This document shows positions 38,187-49,465 of a stretch of 64,000 nt of DNA, piece after piece. The DNA lies in the NCBI GenBank assembly GCA_023055505.1, contig JALIRH010000151.1, forward strand, positions 377,001-441,000, written 5' to 3'. The stretch comes from Callipepla californica brunnescens. Lineage: Eukaryota; Chordata; Aves; Galliformes; Odontophoridae. Below the pieces are notes generated by a model. The model worked only from the letters and a program-made list of their open reading frames with translations. It searched no databases and had not been told where the DNA came from. A program made the translations under genes and the position numbers. Each line of letters starts with the position of its first letter. The stretch's first letter is position 1.

Positions 38187-41100
38187 TTGTGCGGCTGTGG
38201 GGTTCTACTCCAAACTCTGTGCATTTTTCTTGAGCAACGTGAATTGGTTCTGGCTCCAGTTTATCACAACAAAGCGTCCGCGAATGAAGACCTCATACTC
38301 TTCTTCCTGCCTGCTTCCCCTTCCTGCAAAAGGAGCGTTTTGCTGCCCTCTCCTGCCCGTAAGGCAGGCTGGAAAGGCTTTGCTTGGAAACATACCTTCA
38401 GGTGGAGAGGGGAAAATCACATTATTTTGCCTTCACTTCAATGCATCTCTTGCAAGCATCCCCACGCTGGCTGGACTGCCATCCTCAGCCTACCTGGGAT
38501 CAAACATCACAGCTGGAACACGGAGCAGCCCCTAAAGTTGCACTGGGGAGGAAAATCCAATTTTCCTGCGTCTGAGCAAGCACTGTGATAAAGCTGTTTC
38601 CGCGACTCCTGCCCCCGCTGTGCTCTGAGGAGGAGGCTGAAGCATCGTATTGATTGGAGAAAAGGCCAGATAAAGGCTTTATCTGGGATGTCTCAGTCGG
38701 AGAAGAGAAATTGAAGCATGTTTTTGTCTTGGACATCCCACTCTGGTCCTTGGGGGCTGCCTGGCTGCATCTTCCAGCAAGGCACGCCGTTATCGGCACC
38801 GCTTTGCTATCACGTTCTGTGGGTGACAATCTCCTCCAGCCACTGCAGAACAAGAAAGAAATCTCTTATCAGCTCAGACCTGTCACATCACACCTCTGCT
38901 GTGGGAAAATTCCATTGCTTCGCTGCTTCCAGCAGGACAGGATGCTGCTGTGCCTCATCCCGAGGATATCCAGCCCTGTGTTGAGTGCTGCATGGCAGAT
39001 GTTGGAAGGTTGCTCCAAAAGGTCTTCAGGAAAAACATGCCCAAGGCAGCAACTGAATGAGAAAGTGCAGGGAGAGGTGGACCAGCGCAGAGAGATGACC
39101 CACTGGAAGAGCCATTCCATTTCTCTTCAGAGCTGGGGTGACATCAGGTATTAAAACACGACACCATGCATAAAACAAGCCAGAGATTTTTAAAGAGCTT
39201 TTAATAACCCAATAACTTGCTTTTGTTCGTGCCCTCTCCAGAAGGGCATCGTGTGCCTCTATCAGAAGATAAAGGCTGCCTTGCTTCCCAGGTAATTTAT
39301 CCTAATAGATAATCATCTTCGCCGTAGGTTGTCTGAGCCACATTTCCAGCTCCTCTCTCTCCATCTTCTAGCCATTGCTCCCTGCTATGTTTTCACATAT
39401 TTGAATAAAGAGTCTCACGGTACCTCTTATTTTCTTCCTGTTAAGGTATTTACACACTGCAATCAAAGTGAATGCACAATCCCCAAGTTTTACCTTTCCA
39501 CGTCCAGCATTTTCCCAGCCCTCAAGAACATCCCAGCTTCGACCTTTATCTTCCCATTTTTTGTTTCCGTCAGCAAACACATTCCCTGTGATCTGTGACC
39601 CTCAGCTGTGGCCCCCAACCCACGTAGCTGTGCCCTACAGCTGCCATTAGGTCCTCACAAATGGGAAATGTGGGGGAAAGGAGGGATCCTACACACAGTG
39701 TGTCCTTCAGCCCACTGTGATGTCCACCCCATCCCAATTCTGTGTTCAGATTTGAAGTCAGCTTTATCCCAGAGCTGATTTGCCCTTAAATCACTGTCAA
39801 GTTCAGCACTTGAATGTTCTCCAGGTCCTGTCCTTCTATCGAGCACAGTGCTGTGAGTATGTGGACGTTTCTATGGTTTCATCCCATCCAACAAGCTCAT
39901 CCACAGCAGATGCTGTTGAATTTTAGACTCAAGAAAAGAAAATCCCTCTATTAGCCCCAGGTTGCGTGTTACATCCACGCCAACAGAGGATTGCTGGAGG
40001 TTTGTACCCACGGAAGATGCTGAGGTGGTGGGTGAGAAGGTTGCACCCCTTTTCCTCCAGAGTTGTTCCAACATTCAACTTCTGATATCTCTCAGCAACA
40101 CCAGAAAAGATGATTTTTCACATGTCAAGATGCCAGTAAACTCCATCACATCGCTAATGGGCCGGGATGTAGCTTGTTGGCATCTGCTATCAGCACAGAA
40201 TTACATTTCATTCCAACTCCCAAATAGAAATAAATTATTGAGCGCTCCTATCTATTTTACCGAGTTATTTAGACTCGCCAAAGGACTTGGGCTGAGTTTT
40301 GCAGGGTGCTGATAAAGCTCTCAGCCCTGCTGAGAAGGCTGGCCCTGATCTGGGTCACCCGTGGCCATTCGGAGCTGAGTTTTCCTTATCTCCAAGCGGG
40401 GCTGTCCCACAGCCATCAGATGTGACCCCACAGATGCACAACCCAAGCAATGCCCCCTCCCTCCCCTCACCCAGATGTGCCCCCCTCACCATTTCAGCAC
40501 CATTTTACAGCTGAGAGTCCGGCAGCAAACAGATTTCCTTCCTCCAGACGTATATATTTTTCAGGATAATTGCCCATAGATCTTCAAACCATTTCTTCCC
40601 CGTTCCTATAAGACCCGCTGCTGGCTTTCAGCCTTCCCTAACTTTATTACATTTTGAATTTGTTCCTCTTTTTACCCTTTATTTTGCTGCAGTGATTTAC
40701 ATTTCTGCTGGCTGACACCGAAGCAGAGCGGGACCTTAACCGTGGAATAACGCTGCTTTTTCTTTTTTTTCCTTTCTGTTGGGCTGTGCAGAGGAACACT
40801 TCACTTAACTTTAGCACATTAATATTTTCTGCTTGCAGCAGCACAGTCAGCTTGTCTGATTTCCAGGAAAAAGGCTCAAGCTTGAAGAAACGGGATCGAA
40901 CTTCTTAGCAAATGTCTGTAAATTGCCATCGCTTCATTGTGTTGCAATACTGGGAGCACTTTAGGTCAGAATGAGGGTGTGTTTTTTTTTTTTCCCACAC
41001 AAAAAACGCTTTGGAAAAAAAAGTAAGAAAGGAAGGAGGGAGGAAAAAAAAAATACTCCAGTCTTTTCAGAGAGAGACAATGGAGAAAGAGATGCTTTCA

Positions 41101-43929
41101 TTTAAAAACAAAATAATAAGAAGAAAAAATAAAAAAAAAATCTTTTTTTTTTTTTTTTTAAGTTTTATCTCTAATCTCTGAAAAATGGCTGCATTTGTGC
41201 AGCCCCTGATGAGATATTTCTCTCTGGCACTCTGCTATATATTCATTTTTAAGGGTTTCGAGCTGACGCACTGGCCAGGAGGAACACACTCCATCACTCC
41301 TGAGTCCCCTTATACCCTATGAAGCTCAAATCAGCCCCACATGTGTGGGGCCCTGGGCAATGGGGACACCTCCCCGACCAACATCTGCAAGCAGAACTGC
41401 CCCAAAGGTGCCCAGCTGCATTGGGGAACTCAACTGGGGAGCTCCTACGACCTCCGCTGCCTGGAGATGAGAGCTGGCCATCGTTCACAGAGCGCTCTGA
41501 TTTCATTTTGGATGACTGAGTGCATGGTAAGAGGCTCCGAAGGAGGTCCTGCAGCCCGTGCTGCTGTCAGCATTTATCCTTTTAATCCGCTCTGACCGAA
41601 GACATCTCTCTTCAGAAGATGGAAAGGTTGAAGCTGTTCTGGGATTTAACAGGATCGTCTCCATTTCCCCTTCCACGCCGCTCGTGAGAAGGCTGAACAA
41701 AACCATCTGCCTCGATGCTCCCCACAGTTATAGGACATGAAAGAGGGCTTTGTGTTACAGATGTATCTGCAAAGATAACGTGATGCCATGGTCGGGCTAT
41801 CCCCATACTTCTGTTTACTGTCTGCTTCTCTACAGATCTGTTGCTTGATATCAAAAGAAAACTCTTCTTTTGCACAGCAGAAATGCAAAGCGTGATGGTG
41901 GATCTGCCCTGACATGGAGCTGCTTGCCTGTCCCAGTGAGCCGGACCCACATTAACAGTTCCTTTGTGGCAGACCAGCTCGCATTTCAGCTTGTAAAACC
42001 AGGCAGCTGTTTTTCCATGGCTACAGCTTGTGCTGCAGAAGGTGCTCGTGCCCATACCTTGTGATGATGCTGAGTATTAATTGACTAATTTCTCTCCGGG
42101 TCATCAGACAGCCTTGGTAGGGTTCATTTGCGTGAGGACAGATGTCTGCAGCAGCAGTCTGCAATCACCAGGAGCAGCTGATCCCTCTCCAAGCAGCATC
42201 TAAAATACATACATAGGATGCTCATGTATATCAATAGACGGGAAAGAGCAACGAGGAACAGATCAGGAACAGACATCCACACTGCACAAATCCGGGGTGG
42301 AAATGTTCCCCTGTGACGTTAGGGAAGCGCTCGGATGCTACACCTTTGGCTATGCCAATTGGCATCACCTCCTCAGAACCAACACAGGGTTTTAAATGCC
42401 TTCATCTCCACAGTCGAACCCGAAGAAAAAAAAGACACTGAACTTGGGTTAAGAAAAATGAGGCACCCATTTCCAGCAAGCATTACTGAGCACAGAGTGG
42501 TGCTCGGGGAGTGTTCACACAGTTTATAGCTCAGCTCAAATATGATTGCTTGCTGCAAACTGCTGCGGGGATCACCCCTTCGAACATCACTTCTCCATTT
42601 AAGGGCACTAAGATGAACTCTTCTGAAACTCTGAAGCTGCACGGGCTGCTCTGCATCGCTGGTGTAGGCTGTGCACCGACTTACAAAGCACGTGGCTGAC
42701 CTTCATCCAATCCCCATTCACAAACATCCCGTGGAAGATGAATTCTCTCTGGGTACGTCAATAATTGGGATTACAAATCCTTTCCCCATCTGAAGGCAAA
42801 TGTGTTTTTAAAGGGTTTAAAGCTCGCTGGTGGCAGTCCAAGTTAAATCCATGTCAAGGTCAAACTCATCAGAGGCACAAATCATTTCCATCATCGCTGC
42901 ACATCACCAAATGATCTCAGGGTGGAATTAATAACGTCTCACTCTGTTGCAAGGTGGAGTGTCTCTGCCAGTCACCCTGCATGCTGCTGAAGAGGAAAAT
43001 GCTCCTGGCCTGGGCAGCCCTCTTCAAGAGAAATTAATCCCCATTCACCACATGGTTCAGATCCGAATTGCCAGTGTGTTGATTTGCTCTTGGGTCTCTC
43101 TATGGTTTGGCTGGTTTGGTGTCAGAAATTATCTCTTCCAATAGTGTAAATATTCACTGTTGGGAGCACCTAGCGTCCTTCCACTTCCAGCCCAGAACAT
43201 CTAGTGCTCAGCAAAAACTGGGGTTCGGATAGCGTGGAAATGCCAGAATCAGAGCTGTGATTGTAACGGCCAATCTCACCGACCTGCTGGTCATTCCTCT
43301 CCTCAGATTTCTTGCCAGCTTAAGAGGATGCCCAACCCATGCCACCTGAAGTCCATCTGCACCACTTGGCTCTTTCTGTGCTCCCACATCGTGGGAGCCC
43401 ATGTACTCTCTGCATCAGTGGTAACACTTGGCATGACAAGCCATCCTGCAAGGATGGGCTCGGTGAGGACCCCGTGGGATTTGTTGTTGCCCGCATCTCC
43501 TGTGGACCACACAACTCCAGCTCAGGCTGGACATTGCAGTGTCCCTAACCCAGGTGCACTGGGGATCCTGATTCCCTCGTGCCCCAAATGTAATGGAAAA
43601 GAGCAGCGTAGGCCACAGTGGAGCCCAGCACTGATATTCCTGAGGCTGATGTCACCTCAAAAACATGGAGAGCATTGACCCATCCTGAGAGACCCCATCA
43701 AATGCAGCGTTGTTAATGCTCTGGAAGCACTGCCTGTGTTCAGAGCACACTGAGGGACCGCAGAGCAGCCGGTGAGCCCGGAGTAGCTCATGCTATAGAT
43801 CAGTCTGAGGCAGCATCTCATCAACATACAAAGACAAGGAGGAGCCCAGGACACCAGAAGATCCCGGTGCTTAAATTCCACAACCCAACCAAACCTTGCT
43901 GCCCACAGTACCCCAGATAATGTTGCTGT
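38187..43929. other. Gene-free stretch with low-complexity AT tract
   Basis: From about 40,980 to 41,160 the sequence is a mosaic of T, A and AG runs, including a 19-base T run near 41,142-41,159. Pyrimidine-rich sequence occurs at about 39,480-39,590. No exon or RNA gene was recognised. A short TAATTGACTAATTT motif cluster lies at about 42,078. Confidence 0.5.
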
Positions 43930-44045
43930 AACTCCGAGTTATGGCATTCTCCTCTGAAGCCACTTGTCTCTCCCGCGGTATATCATAATTATTCAAAGTG
44001 CTCACTAATTTGCCCATTATTATGGGGTTGATCAATCCCCCTGGT
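43930..44045. promoter_or_regulatory. AT-rich block with two overlapping palindromes
   Basis: CCCATTATTATGGG (44,013-44,026) is a perfect 5-bp stem with a 4-base centre. It shares its GGG with a second near-palindrome, GGGGTTGATCAATCCCC (44,024-44,040, one G:T). ATTCAAAG, a TCF/LEF-type core, lies at 43,991-43,998 beside TCATAATTATT. Regulatory role is inferred from motif density only. Confidence 0.3.
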
Positions 44046-46149
44046 GCTGATTTGACATGCTGTGCTCAGCTCGGGCTGCTCTCACCCTCTGCTTGCTGGC
44101 ACTCCGCCACTGCGGATGGGATCTTTGCAAGGCACAATGAGGATTTTCAGCCTGTGCCCTCCCTCGGTATGTTTTGCACCTGACTGATGCCATCCCTCGG
44201 TCTTTATTACTACAAAATGCCTTCTTTAACGAGGTTACTGCTCCTCTCTGGGGCAGCACTGGATTTGTTTGGATTTTTTTTTTCTTGCCGCTAAGAGCAA
44301 ATTCCCATCAGGACGCTCCATGCCCATCATTTATAATAAAGTTCTGCAGTCCCCTGCCAGGCTGCACGGCTCTGCATCACCTGCTGACAGCAGCCTTTTG
44401 CCTGGCTAAGAGATTGATTCCTCAGGAGCCAGAGCAGCAATCAAGCATCGCAGGACCTGAGCCTATGGCACGTGGGCAGGTTTCACTGTTTGGTTCCTTT
44501 GGGTAATTTCATAGGAATTCTGCACTGATTTATAACACTGTGTAGCCCACAGTGGTGCCAGAGCCTCTGGACCAGTGTGGATTAAGCACACAGGGATTAG
44601 AGTGGAAGGGATGAGGCAGAAAGCACTATTTCTGTCAGGGTTGTGCTCAGTGATGCGCTGACAGCCCGGCATCCAGCTCCTCTATGTCTCATCTGAGGAT
44701 TGTGGGCACTAGAAGAGTTAATTTATGTGCCTTATTATTTTTAATAAGGCAGGAACCTGTTGGATACGTGTGCTCTGGGCATGGCAGAGCCTGATGTGAG
44801 ACCTTTTTCCTCCTCTCACTCCCATCTCCCAGGGCAGGACAGGCTTTCACCGTGCAGCTCACAGATGGCACTCGGTATCTCATTCTGCCTTAGTGCTTCC
44901 CCTCACAGCTGCTCCCTCATTTCCTGAGCAAAGTCCTTCTACACGGCAGCAGGACATTATTTTGTCTTAATGCCATCATTAAGGGCTTGGCAAAGGTTCT
45001 CAGTCATGCACTACCAAAGAGAAATGGGATGTTGGAGGGAGCCTTGCAAGAGGATGCTCTGAGATTTCTACCGAAGAAGAGGAGCAGAGATTGTGAGGTT
45101 TATCTACATCTGTGATGGTGGAGAAGGAGGTGCCGACCTCTTCCTTGAACAGCCAAGCCCTGATGCTACAGGGGATGACAAAGATGCTGGAAGCATCCGG
45201 CAGCAGGTGCCAGTGCTGGAGAGCCAAACCCCAGAAGAACATCTCCATCTCCCCAACAGAGGTATCAGGAAGGGCCACTCTTGTCCCTACGGCTCATCGA
45301 GAGCTCCCAGGTGTCTTGTCTGCTCTTTTAATTATTTTATTTTGGAATATGTTGTCTTTAATCAAGATTGCAGCCCCCCTGCAGCTCATGATTTCACCTC
45401 AGATGTTTGCAGATGGTTGATAGCTGTTGGCTTTCCGCTCCGAGCGATAACACAGCTGGTTTATTTCATAAGGTCCATTCAAACGCTGCTTTTTGAGGGA
45501 TTGGAGATAAGGGCCTCAGAGAAGGAAAGAAAGGAAAGTAGAAAAGGACTGGAAAAGAATTTAGATGAGGAATAAAATGAAGAAAGGGAGAGAGGGAGAT
45601 GGGTATGAGATCCAAGAGAGCCCAAGTGTGCAATGATCGCAGCAATTAGCAAAGAAGGAGCTGCAGGGCCAAATGCACGGGGTCAGCCAGTCCTGGAGAA
45701 AAGGTGTAAAAGCATTTGGTGCGTTTGATCTCACACACTGGAGGGCATAACAGTGTCCAATCGCTTCCTCAAAAGGAATTGGGGTGGAAGCATCAAAGGA
45801 AGGTGCTTGTGCCAGAGGACAACACTCACAAATGTGGACCTCATACAAAGCAGTCAGGGCTCATTGACGCTGGAAATTGAATTTGCTTTCCTGGTATGAG
45901 AAGTAGGATGCTCCAAAGCGGCTTCTCACAGGCAGTGGGCACCGGGGACAAGGTTGATGTGAAGGTAAAGGCAGGCAGGTTCCTGAAATGAATTATTTCA
46001 CGCGGAGCTCCATGCCCTAGATGTGTCCTGGGGCACTGAAGGACCCAACAGTTGCACCCATGTCCCAAGGGCTGAACCACAGCGTTGCCCACATCTGCAG
46101 CAGCCCCCGCTGCACGCTTCCTGCCCTGTGGTTTTCCTGATGCCTTCCC
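44046..46149. other. Gene-free stretch
   Basis: No supported gene. A plus-strand frame of 160 codons at 45,093-45,575 has no recognisable domain and no splice context. Confidence 0.45.
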
Positions 46150-46760
46150 CACTCTTTGTTTCTGTTTCTATCTCAGCTTTTGCATGCGAATGTTTGAGCT
46201 TGTTTATCTGTTTCAGCTGAAAAACTCCGAAAGCTCCAGCAAAATGCTAATGGGAAGCATTAGCTGCAGCTAATTGAACTGCTTCTGTGATCCTCCATAA
46301 TTATCTCCTGCTACGGCACCCCGAGAACGGCTCTCTAAGAAAGGCAGGACGGCTGCCAGCAATAATCAGATCTGCGAGAAGAATTTTGTTTTCTTATCCA
46401 AATGGAGATTTTGGGGGGGATTGATTACCTCGCTAAATATTTGCTGTCGAGAGCAAACTGAGCCGGTTCTGGTGGGAACCGCGAAGGGAACGCCGGGTGC
46501 TCAATTATTTACAGACTTGCTTGGCTAGCTGAGCGTGCGCCAGGAATGCAAAGAGAGCCGTCACCGGGAATCTCGTCGGAGATTTTTCATTGAGAGTAAA
46601 AAGCAAGCAATGACAAGGGGGAATGTTCTCCGGAGCTGGAACGATGGAACTCGCCCGGTGATAAATTGAGCTGTCACTGTGGCTTGATTATCATATCCAC
46701 GGTGCACCGTCCCCCAATTGCTCCCCAAACTCGGGGAGTTGGTAGACATAGAGCTCATAT
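46150..46760. promoter_or_regulatory. Candidate conserved noncoding element with homeodomain palindrome
   Basis: GCTAATG at 46,246-46,252 and CATTAGC at 46,258-46,264 form a perfect inverted repeat around GGAAG. It runs directly into the palindrome AGCTGCAGCT (46,262-46,271) and then GCTAATTGA. A perfect 12-bp palindrome ACGGTGCACCGT lies at 46,699-46,710. The block also holds TTGATTATC and TAAATATTTGC motifs, lacks repeats and lacks coding signal. Enhancer function is a hypothesis. Confidence 0.4.
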
Positions 46761-46870
46761 GGGGCTGGTGATCGTTGAGGTCAACAGGTGTGACTGCTCA
46801 TGATCACCTTTAGAAATCACCGTTCATTCGGACACTAGTGTTGTCCTAACCCAACGGGTGGGTCTTTAAT

Positions 46871-46975
46871 TGAATCATAGAACAGCTTGGGTTGGAAGGG
46901 ACCTCAAAGACCTCCACCCAACCTTTCATCACCGAGCAGCCCATGCCTGACATGTCCTGAACTCCCACAGATCTC
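46871..46975 (-). repeat. CR1 LINE 3' fragment
   Basis: TGAATCATAGAACAGCTTGG followed by 'gttggaagggacctcaaagacctccacccaacc' is a well-preserved minus-strand CR1 tail, among the least diverged copies in the window. It is truncated after about 100 bp. Confidence 0.92.
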
Positions 46976-48055
46976 TATAGCTCACAGAGATGGAGGCAGC
47001 TCGTAACAATTAAAAGCCAGAATGATAAGCTGTGCGTAGGTATGATGAAAACTGTCACAACGCTTAACGAGCTCGGTCCAGAACTGCCATACAAGCTATA
47101 CGATTGGATTTCTGCTCGACCCACAGCAATGAGTCCTTGCCTGAATCTCCACTGCAAGAACAAGGGTCTTGCTGCAGGAAGTCTCTGTGGTAACAGACTC
47201 CAGCCCTGTTTTGCTTTGCTGAGCTATGTTTGCCTCGTCCTGGCCCTTTTCTCCAGCCCCTCTAAGCCTCTCCCATCTGCTGCTCTACTACTGGGGACAA
47301 ATACAGAACAACAGTGGCACCAAGTGGGAACCTCTAGGAACACAGCAGCAGAAGCACAGCGCATGCACTGTTGGGAAAGAGCCTTTAGAGACCTGGAAGT
47401 GCTCTCCTTTGGGTCTTTATGGCCTCAGTATTTAAGTGTAGCACTTTTCTCCTAAAATCAGCATTCCTCCAGAGCCATTTCCCTCATCAGTTCTGGAATC
47501 TCAGCTACGGGGTTTTCCCCTCTCTTTTCTTGTTTCCAGCCAGCACAAAAAAACAAAAACAAAAACATTTCCATTCCCCAAATAAACACCCAGGGCTGGA
47601 ATTTCAGGGTCTTTGGATCCCACCCTGCAGCAATGAGCTTCACATGTGAAGACTCATATCACAGGTGAAGCCTATATCAAGTTTGCAGCCTCTTCCTCCT
47701 TCTTTCTTTCTTAGATGGAGGTCTGCTCTCCTGTAGCACCATCATGCAACCCTGTGCAAAGCAGGTACTGCTTTGGGGCTTTTAGCTAAATGTATTGAGC
47801 AGCTGGGAAGTACTGCTGAGCAGTAGGGGAGCAGGTCTAGTTCAGAAGAGCTTCCTCCACCCAACATCTCCTTTGTGTTCCTGTGAAGCTCTACCAGTAG
47901 AGAGTGAGCTCTACCAGTAGGGCTCATCTCTCCTTCAGCAACACTGTATAATAAAGTGATCTGGAGGTGAGTTATAGACGTTGGGATGCAAGGAAGGTAG
48001 GAGGTAGAGGGATCCATCCCCTCCAATGCCCTCCAGCCTCTGTGCTCTCCATGAG
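46976..48055. other. Gene-free stretch
   Basis: Holds a local duplication of GCTCTACCAGTAG (47,888-47,920) and an A-rich tract with AAAAACA units near 47,547-47,570. No exon recognised. Confidence 0.45.
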
Positions 48056-48310
48056 CCTTGTAAGCAGTTAGCCTAGTTTTGTTTGACTAATTAATAGAAA
48101 AGTGAAATCCTAACAGATTAAAGCTAACAACCGTGATGCGCTGTTAGAATTAAGTGTAAAATCAATGATTGTCTTCTTATAATTACGACTTGCTTCATTT
48201 TTAATGGTTTTAATGCATTCTGGTGTCCTGACATGAATCTTGTGCCTTTCCAGATTAAAAGCTCCTCTGTTACAGCCTGTGACCTTGAAGGGTGTGATTC
48301 AGATCCACTT
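48056..48310. promoter_or_regulatory. AT-rich, motif-dense island
   Basis: A compositional island with TGACTAATTAATAG, TTATAATTACGAC and TTTTTAATGGTTTTAATGC motifs, flanked by ordinary sequence. No CR1 similarity or coding frame. A conserved noncoding element is possible but not shown. Confidence 0.25.
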
Positions 48311-48689
48311 CCCACAGCAGCATCCCCCTTCTAGGTGCATGAGTGGAGAGCCAAAGGAATGGGGCAGGACCAAAAGCACTGCGAGCAGGGATGGAACATG
48401 GATGCAATGAGCAGACTGCAGAAAGGTGAGGGGGAAATAGAGTTTGCAAGCACGCAGCTCGATAAAACTGGCTACCATTAAGAGATAAAATAGTTAATAT
48501 GCACCAGGGAGGTGTGATGTGGATAGATTGTCTCGTAGATCGGCTATGAATCCTGCTCAGCCTCCAGAAACACTGGCTTCACCCAAACTTTCCTCTTTGC
48601 ATCAGGAGCTGGTGATACTCGAATCATCCTGGTGTCTCCGTTGGGTGGTGGTGGTGCTGCCTTGCTGGGGGCTTTAACAAAGGAGGGGT

Positions 48690-48945
48690 CAGACCCTTCA
48701 GCAGGGGTCTGTGTGACAGGAGAAGGGGAAGTGGTTTCAAACTAAAAGAGGGAGATTTAGACTGGATAGATGGAAAAAGTTGCTTACAATGAGGGTGGTG
48801 AGGCACTGGCATAGGTTCCCCAGGGAGGTGGTGGTGTCCCATTGCTGATAACACCCAAGGTTGGGGCTCTGAGCAGCTGATAGCACTTAGGGTGTCCCTG
48901 CTCTTTGCAGAGGGGTTGGACCCGACCTGGATGTGCTGGTAGAGA
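48690..48945 (+). repeat. CR1 LINE 3' fragment, plus strand
   Basis: The order 'gacaggagaaggggaagtggtttcaaactaaaagagggagatttagactgg', 'gagggtggtgaggcactggcataggttccccagggaggtggtgg', 'ggttggggctctgagcag' and 'gtgtccctgctctttgcagaggggttgg' is the canonical plus-strand CR1 3' region. The terminal tail has been lost. Confidence 0.93.
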
Positions 48946-49194
48946 TGCCCATAAAGTCAAACAGCATTTCAACGCTCTTTGCTCGTTCCGTGTGCCCCAA
49001 ATCGCACCCCTCATCCTCCGCCACCTCTGGTGTGGAAGCGTGGAGGAGCAGAGCCGGAACAGCCTGGTCACTTTTAACAACTTTCCCTTTTCTTTAGGGT
49101 CCATTCCTCCAGAAAGAAAGGAGCACGAGGCCAGAAGGGTGAATTAAAGCAAACGGTGGGAGCACGTCTGCCCCGACCCCGCACAGCTCTTTGT

Positions 49195-49465
49195 GCCACG
49201 TCCCCGTCCCCCCCCACCTCACCCCCTCCCCCCTTTTCTCATTGTGCTTTTCCTGCAACCGCCGCCTCCATCCCCATGGAAACTCTGGGGCCAACCCACG
49301 GGCGGAAAGGGCAGGACGAGAGGGGACAAAGGGAGACGGGACGGGGCGTGGGAGGAGCGGGGCCGGATCCCATAGAAAGGGCAGGAAGAGGAGGGGGGAG
49401 AAATGGGACAAAAGTTGGAGGAGGGGAGGATGGGGGAAGGCTTTGGGAAGCGCTGGGGTTCTGTG
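49195..49465. other. Polypyrimidine-to-polypurine skew switch
   Basis: The plus strand is C/T-rich up to about 49,275 and becomes strongly G/A-rich from about 49,300 to 49,460. Overlapping frames on both strands (for example minus 49,094-49,741 and plus 49,191-49,604) are by-products of this skew. The GC-rich core and abrupt skew change could mark a promoter or an R-loop-prone site, but no transcript start can be assigned. Confidence 0.35.

Noticed and set aside
45093..45575. 160-codon plus-strand frame
   Set aside because: No recognisable domain, and AT-rich, purine-rich sequence explains the absence of stops in its second half.
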